From NCBI RefSeq assembly GCF_037042905.1, contig NC_087249.1, positions 33,134,401 through 33,198,400 of the forward strand: DNA of 64,000 bases, in the 5' to 3' direction. The stretch is from Lytechinus pictus (lineage: Eukaryota; Echinodermata; Echinoidea; Temnopleuroida; Toxopneustidae). A program made the position numbers and the translations under genes. The notes beneath the pieces are model-generated. The model made no database searches and had not been told where the DNA came from. It was given only the letters and a program-made list of their open reading frames with translations. Of the stretch, positions 60,801 to 64,000 are shown piece by piece; position 1 is the stretch's first letter, and every line of letters begins with the position of its first letter.

Positions 60801-63800
60801 TTCTTTTCTTTTTTTCTTATATAGACATATTGTATTTTTGTCCTTTTAAAATAATAATTTTCCTTTTTTTCTTTTTTGTATGCGTTCTGTTTCTTGCAGC
60901 ATGTTTTCATTTTCTTCTGCTACAGTAAGCTGCAATAGAAAAAACAAAAGTAAACTGGACTTGTGGCCTGATAAAACTTCAGGTTTCGGGACACCGAAAA
61001 CTAAAGTATGGGATGATGCCTTTGGATATCCTACTAGTCTCCTTCCAGACTTACCTGAGTAAGAGAACGCACACTAGGCTGGAAAACCATGTTGGTATTA
61101 AGTAGGAAGGAGCGAAGGAGTGGCTGGGGGTAACAGGCTAACCGGGATATAATACCAGTAAGGAGCAGATTCACATAGAGTGAGTTCTCCATCATAGAAT
61201 CCAACTTGGCAAAGATGGTCACCATGAAAGGACCTGAGGAATTAAGGTTAAAAACAAGGAGATTTTAAAATGTTGTGGAATATTCCATATGGGCATAAAA
61301 GTAGTAAAAAATCAGGATTTTTTTATATTCAGTCAGTACCCTTCATTCTGTACTTCCATTGACAAAAAATGTACATCTACAGCAACAGATGGGTATATGG
61401 AATTGATTTATAGCTCTGGTATCAATATGACCACAAAACAAATATATAGTAATAATTTCTACGGTCTGAAGGTTAGATTGGTAAAATCAGGGGGTTGGGA
61501 AAACACTTGAACATCAAAAGTTGCCCCAATACCAAGGTCCTATTCTATAAAAGAAGCAGAGTCTCCTCATAAAAAACTCATCACAAATAGACTTTACTCA
61601 ATCTATAAAAAGAGAACAATGGGGGAAGAATGTATGGGCTTGAAAAATTGGAACTATATTATTTTTTTGCATACTGTTTCACAAGGTGACAGAAGGAGGA
61701 TTAGGGCTTTGCAAAAAAAAAATAGTTGAACAGGATCATCTGACTCCTTGTTGCTTCATAAGCTAATTATTAAGCACATCCTGATCTTGGTTTTGTAGAA
61801 TTATCAATACAACACCTTACCCTTACATATTATACTTAGTACCTACTATTGTAAAAGGAATATAAAATTATCCAAACAAACTCTACAGGATACAGTTAAA
61901 AATGTCAAGAAGAGATCCCTTTTTTGGGGGAAAATTTGACATACTACTATCAAGTAGGAACAAGTGGAATGCCTCTGGCCGTCTCACCTGCATCACGCGA
62001 TTCAATATAGCAGCAGTGCTGATTTTGAAAACTACTATAACTCGCACAAGATGTTCAGTGATACTTGGTTACTCTTATTTCCACGTTTTATGAACTAGAC
62101 CAATACACTTATAGAGATATGATGGCAATTCAACAAATACCCCCAACGTGGCCAAAGTTCTTTGGCCTTACATGACCTTTGACCTTGATCATGTGACCTG
62201 AAACTCGCACAGGATGTTCAGTGATACTTGATTACTATTATGTCCAAGTTTCATGAATCAGATCCATTAACTTTCAAAGTTATGATGGTAATTCAACAGA
62301 TACCCCCAATTCGGCCAAAGTTCATTGACCCTAAATGACCTTTGACCTTGGTCATGTGATGTGAAACTCATGCAGGATGTTCAGTGATACTTGATTAACC
62401 TTATGTATAAGTTTCATGAACTAGGTCCATATATTTTCTAAGTTATGATGACATTTCAAAAACTTAACCTTAGGTTAAGATTTTGATGTTGATTCCCCCA
62501 ACATGGTCTAAGTTCATTGACCCTAAATGACCTTTGACCTTGGTCATGTGACATGAAACTCAGGCAGGATGTTCAGTAATACTTGATTAACCTTATGGCC
62601 AAGTTTCATGAACTAGGTCCATATACTTTCTAAGTTATGCTGTCATTTCAAAAACTTAACCTCAGGTTAAGATTTGGTGTTGACGCCGCCGTCGCCGTCG
62701 CCGTCGGAAAAGCGGCGCCTATAGTCTCACTCTGCTATGCAGGTGAGACAAAATTACAAAGTAACTAAAGTTCTAACCTATAGTGGGTGCTCCAGTGATT
62801 TTACCAACTGGTAATGCTCCTGGGCTACCAACTGATGCTAACTGAAGTCCAGCGGGACGGGGTAGGTTGTAGTTAGTCTTAGGTCCCGCCCTCCTAGGGG
62901 ATTCCCCATCATGAAGGGGACTTGATTTCCCTGATGAAGCCCCACTCTGAGGTGTGTCAGGGTCAGATAACGTGAAGTGGTTTTCATCAATATCTTCATC
63001 AAAGGAAAGTGGAGATGCTAAACTGGAAGTTCCGTTGGTGTGGAAAGATGTTGGGAACTCCCCGTTGTCCAGAAATCCATTATGATTATGGAGTACCGCA
63101 CCGTTCAAATCACCATTGTCATGTCCTGAATGATGATGCTCAAACGGATCATCAAAGAAGTATCCACCTCCACCCGTACTAGACATCCTCCTGTTCGGTG
63201 TTGCTTCAAGATCAGAGTCAAACTGCCAGAAGATACCAGGCTCTTCAAACTCAAACAAGGAGTCCTGTCGGCTATGAGATGTCGAGGAGAGTCTGCTTTC
63301 TTCAGACATCACATCACTACGGTCCAAAGCCATTTTCCGATACAAGGAATGTTTTGCATTACCACCACTACTTCTATCATCACTATCTCCTTGGCTTGAT
63401 TCCTCTTGACTCTCATTTGATTCATCTGCATCACTGGCTTTTAATTTATCCATGCTATCCACCAGCTCAACTATACTCAGATTCTCACCTTGGAAAATAT
63501 CCGCGAGTGACACATCATTATCAACCTCCTCCTTTTTTGCACTTTCATCTCCTATAGACATCTGTAGCACTTCTTGAATGGTGGAAGACAGTGTGCCTTC
63601 CAGTGCATTGTATTTATCGCTATCATGTGACCGGCTTAGAGGTTGTTCATTGGACGAGTCAAGCGTTCTCTTATTCTGATTCACATCAGAGGTTAATTCA
63701 TGGATGGGTGTAGATTCGTGACGGGGTGTGGTTTGCTGTGATCTGTTACCTATACTTGGTACGCTATTAAACCTAAATCGTTCACCTGGTCCTGGCGTCT

Positions 63801-64000
63801 CCACATCAGGGCTAAGGATCGTTGGTGCAGGGTTCAGGCCGTCGTAAGACGCTGACCATTGTTTGCAGGACTTACTGCATGCTATAATCGCGTGCCTTGC
63901 ATCAAGTAAATACTCTATATGGCTAGATTCAATATCACACACAGATTCCTCAGACGAAAGTCTGCTTGCTTGCGATAGCGTGTCACTGTCACTTGTCCTG
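57881..64000 (-). CDS. FHIP1: FHIP1 (FAM160A-type) FHF-complex HOOK-interacting protein, C-terminal 625 aa, 5' part beyond the right edge
   Basis: Exons in the window: 64000-62778 (open at the edge), 61233-61055, 59063-58853, 58146-57881. Splice phases 1, 0 and 1 join cleanly. FHIP proteins bind FTS and HOOK adaptors and couple dynein to early endosomes. The first visible exon ends an upstream domain with YLLDARHAIIACSKSCKQWS. It is followed by a long Ser/Asp-rich disordered linker of about 350 residues with several SP/TP sites. The next exon holds the hallmark block: SLYVNLLLTGIISRLACYPQ, then PLLRSFLLNTNMVFQPSVRS. The following exon has a YAAKVDKWDTNLHKAKQYL helix. The last exon has RNAVYSAVVLDEFVKELAA and then LAQEHAV before the stop. 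These motifs match the FHIP1A/FHIP1B C-terminus as I know it; one invertebrate gene probably corresponds to both vertebrate paralogues. Confidence 0.93.
58280..58765. repeat. Two further copies of the TCTGACATCTTT dispersed repeat
   Basis: 58280-58440 and 58630-58765 both carry CTGACATCTTT, a GATTG block and AAAC.TCTGA.AAGTC.TTTC before CCCC. They lie in the last FHIP1 intron and relate to 41690-41830. Confidence 0.6.
58766..58845 (-). pseudogene. Partial duplicate of the adjacent FHIP1 exon
   Basis: The intron just past the donor of exon 59063-58853 repeats that exon's DTNLHKAKQYLMTRESPEQ stretch as DTNLHEAKRYAMTRESPD and then a stop, followed by a matching LTKD-like block. The frame stays open from the exon through the donor into the copy. 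Confidence 0.65.
60525..60890. repeat. Pyrimidine (TTTTC)n-like tract
   Basis: Long T/C run on the plus strand (purine-rich in the FHIP1 sense direction) in an FHIP1 intron. Open frames here are artefacts. Confidence 0.85.
61981..62749 (+). mobile_element. Minisatellite-cored element with subterminal inverted repeats and 3' hairpin (Helentron/DINE-like)
   Basis: GTCTCACCTGCAT (61981-61993) and ATGCAGGTGAGAC (62737-62749) are perfect inverted partners. The core is several tandem copies of a 160-190-bp unit (ACTCGCACAGGATGTTCAG, AGTTTCATGAA, GACCTTTGACCTT). It ends with (GCCGTC)n, a CGGAAAAGCGGCGCC patch and a hairpin GTCTCAC/GTGAGAC (62724-62749). It ends 28 bp from the donor of the first visible FHIP1 exon. 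Confidence 0.7.

Noticed and set aside
60354..60928. Phe/Ser-rich hydrophobic plus-strand frames, membrane-protein-like
   Set aside because: Low-complexity TTTTC tract within an FHIP1 intron, antisense to that gene.
63130..63557. Plus-strand frames of 89 and 119 codons
   Set aside because: Antisense shadows of the FHIP1 linker exon.

Overview
This window is animal nuclear DNA: AT-rich, with genes split by GT-AG introns, tRNA-derived SINEs and many palindromic miniature transposons. Together with the gene content this points to an echinoderm, most likely a sea urchin. The species is an inference, not something the sequence proves.

Four protein-coding genes can be rebuilt exon by exon. (1) Left third: two complete alpha-type Cys-loop (nicotinic acetylcholine receptor-like) subunit genes lie head to head. 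One is on the minus strand (ATG 9752, stop 1102, 8 exons, 489 aa) and one on the plus strand (ATG 11669, stop 20786, 8 exons, 468 aa). Their exons match one to one. The phases are identical at all seven introns, and exons 1, 3, 4, 5 and 7 have identical lengths, so they are an inverted duplicate pair sharing a 1.9-kb divergent promoter interval. (2) Middle: a minus-strand nicotinamidase with two N-terminal EF-hands (ATG 47771, stop 27850, 8 exons, 376 aa) is spread over 20 kb. One of its introns appears to be GC-AG. (3) Right end: the last four coding exons of a minus-strand FHIP1 (FAM160A-type) gene, stop 57881, run off the right edge.

The receptor genes would act at the plasma membrane as ligand-gated channel subunits. 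The nicotinamidase would act in NAD salvage. FHIP1 would act in HOOK/dynein-dependent endosome transport. No functional link between the three loci is evident; they are neighbours rather than a pathway.

The rest is mobile DNA and apparent UTR. It includes TTAA-flanked palindromic MITEs (several families), two minisatellite-cored elements with 3' hairpins that resemble Helentron-type non-autonomous elements (both window edges), hAT-type elements with 8-bp target duplications, nested SINEs, a recent 267-bp tandem duplication, and a 460-bp foldback array of short CCGAAGGTTCG units between the two receptor genes. Two long AT-rich stretches with few repeats lie just downstream of the nicotinamidase and FHIP1 stop codons and may be long 3'UTRs.
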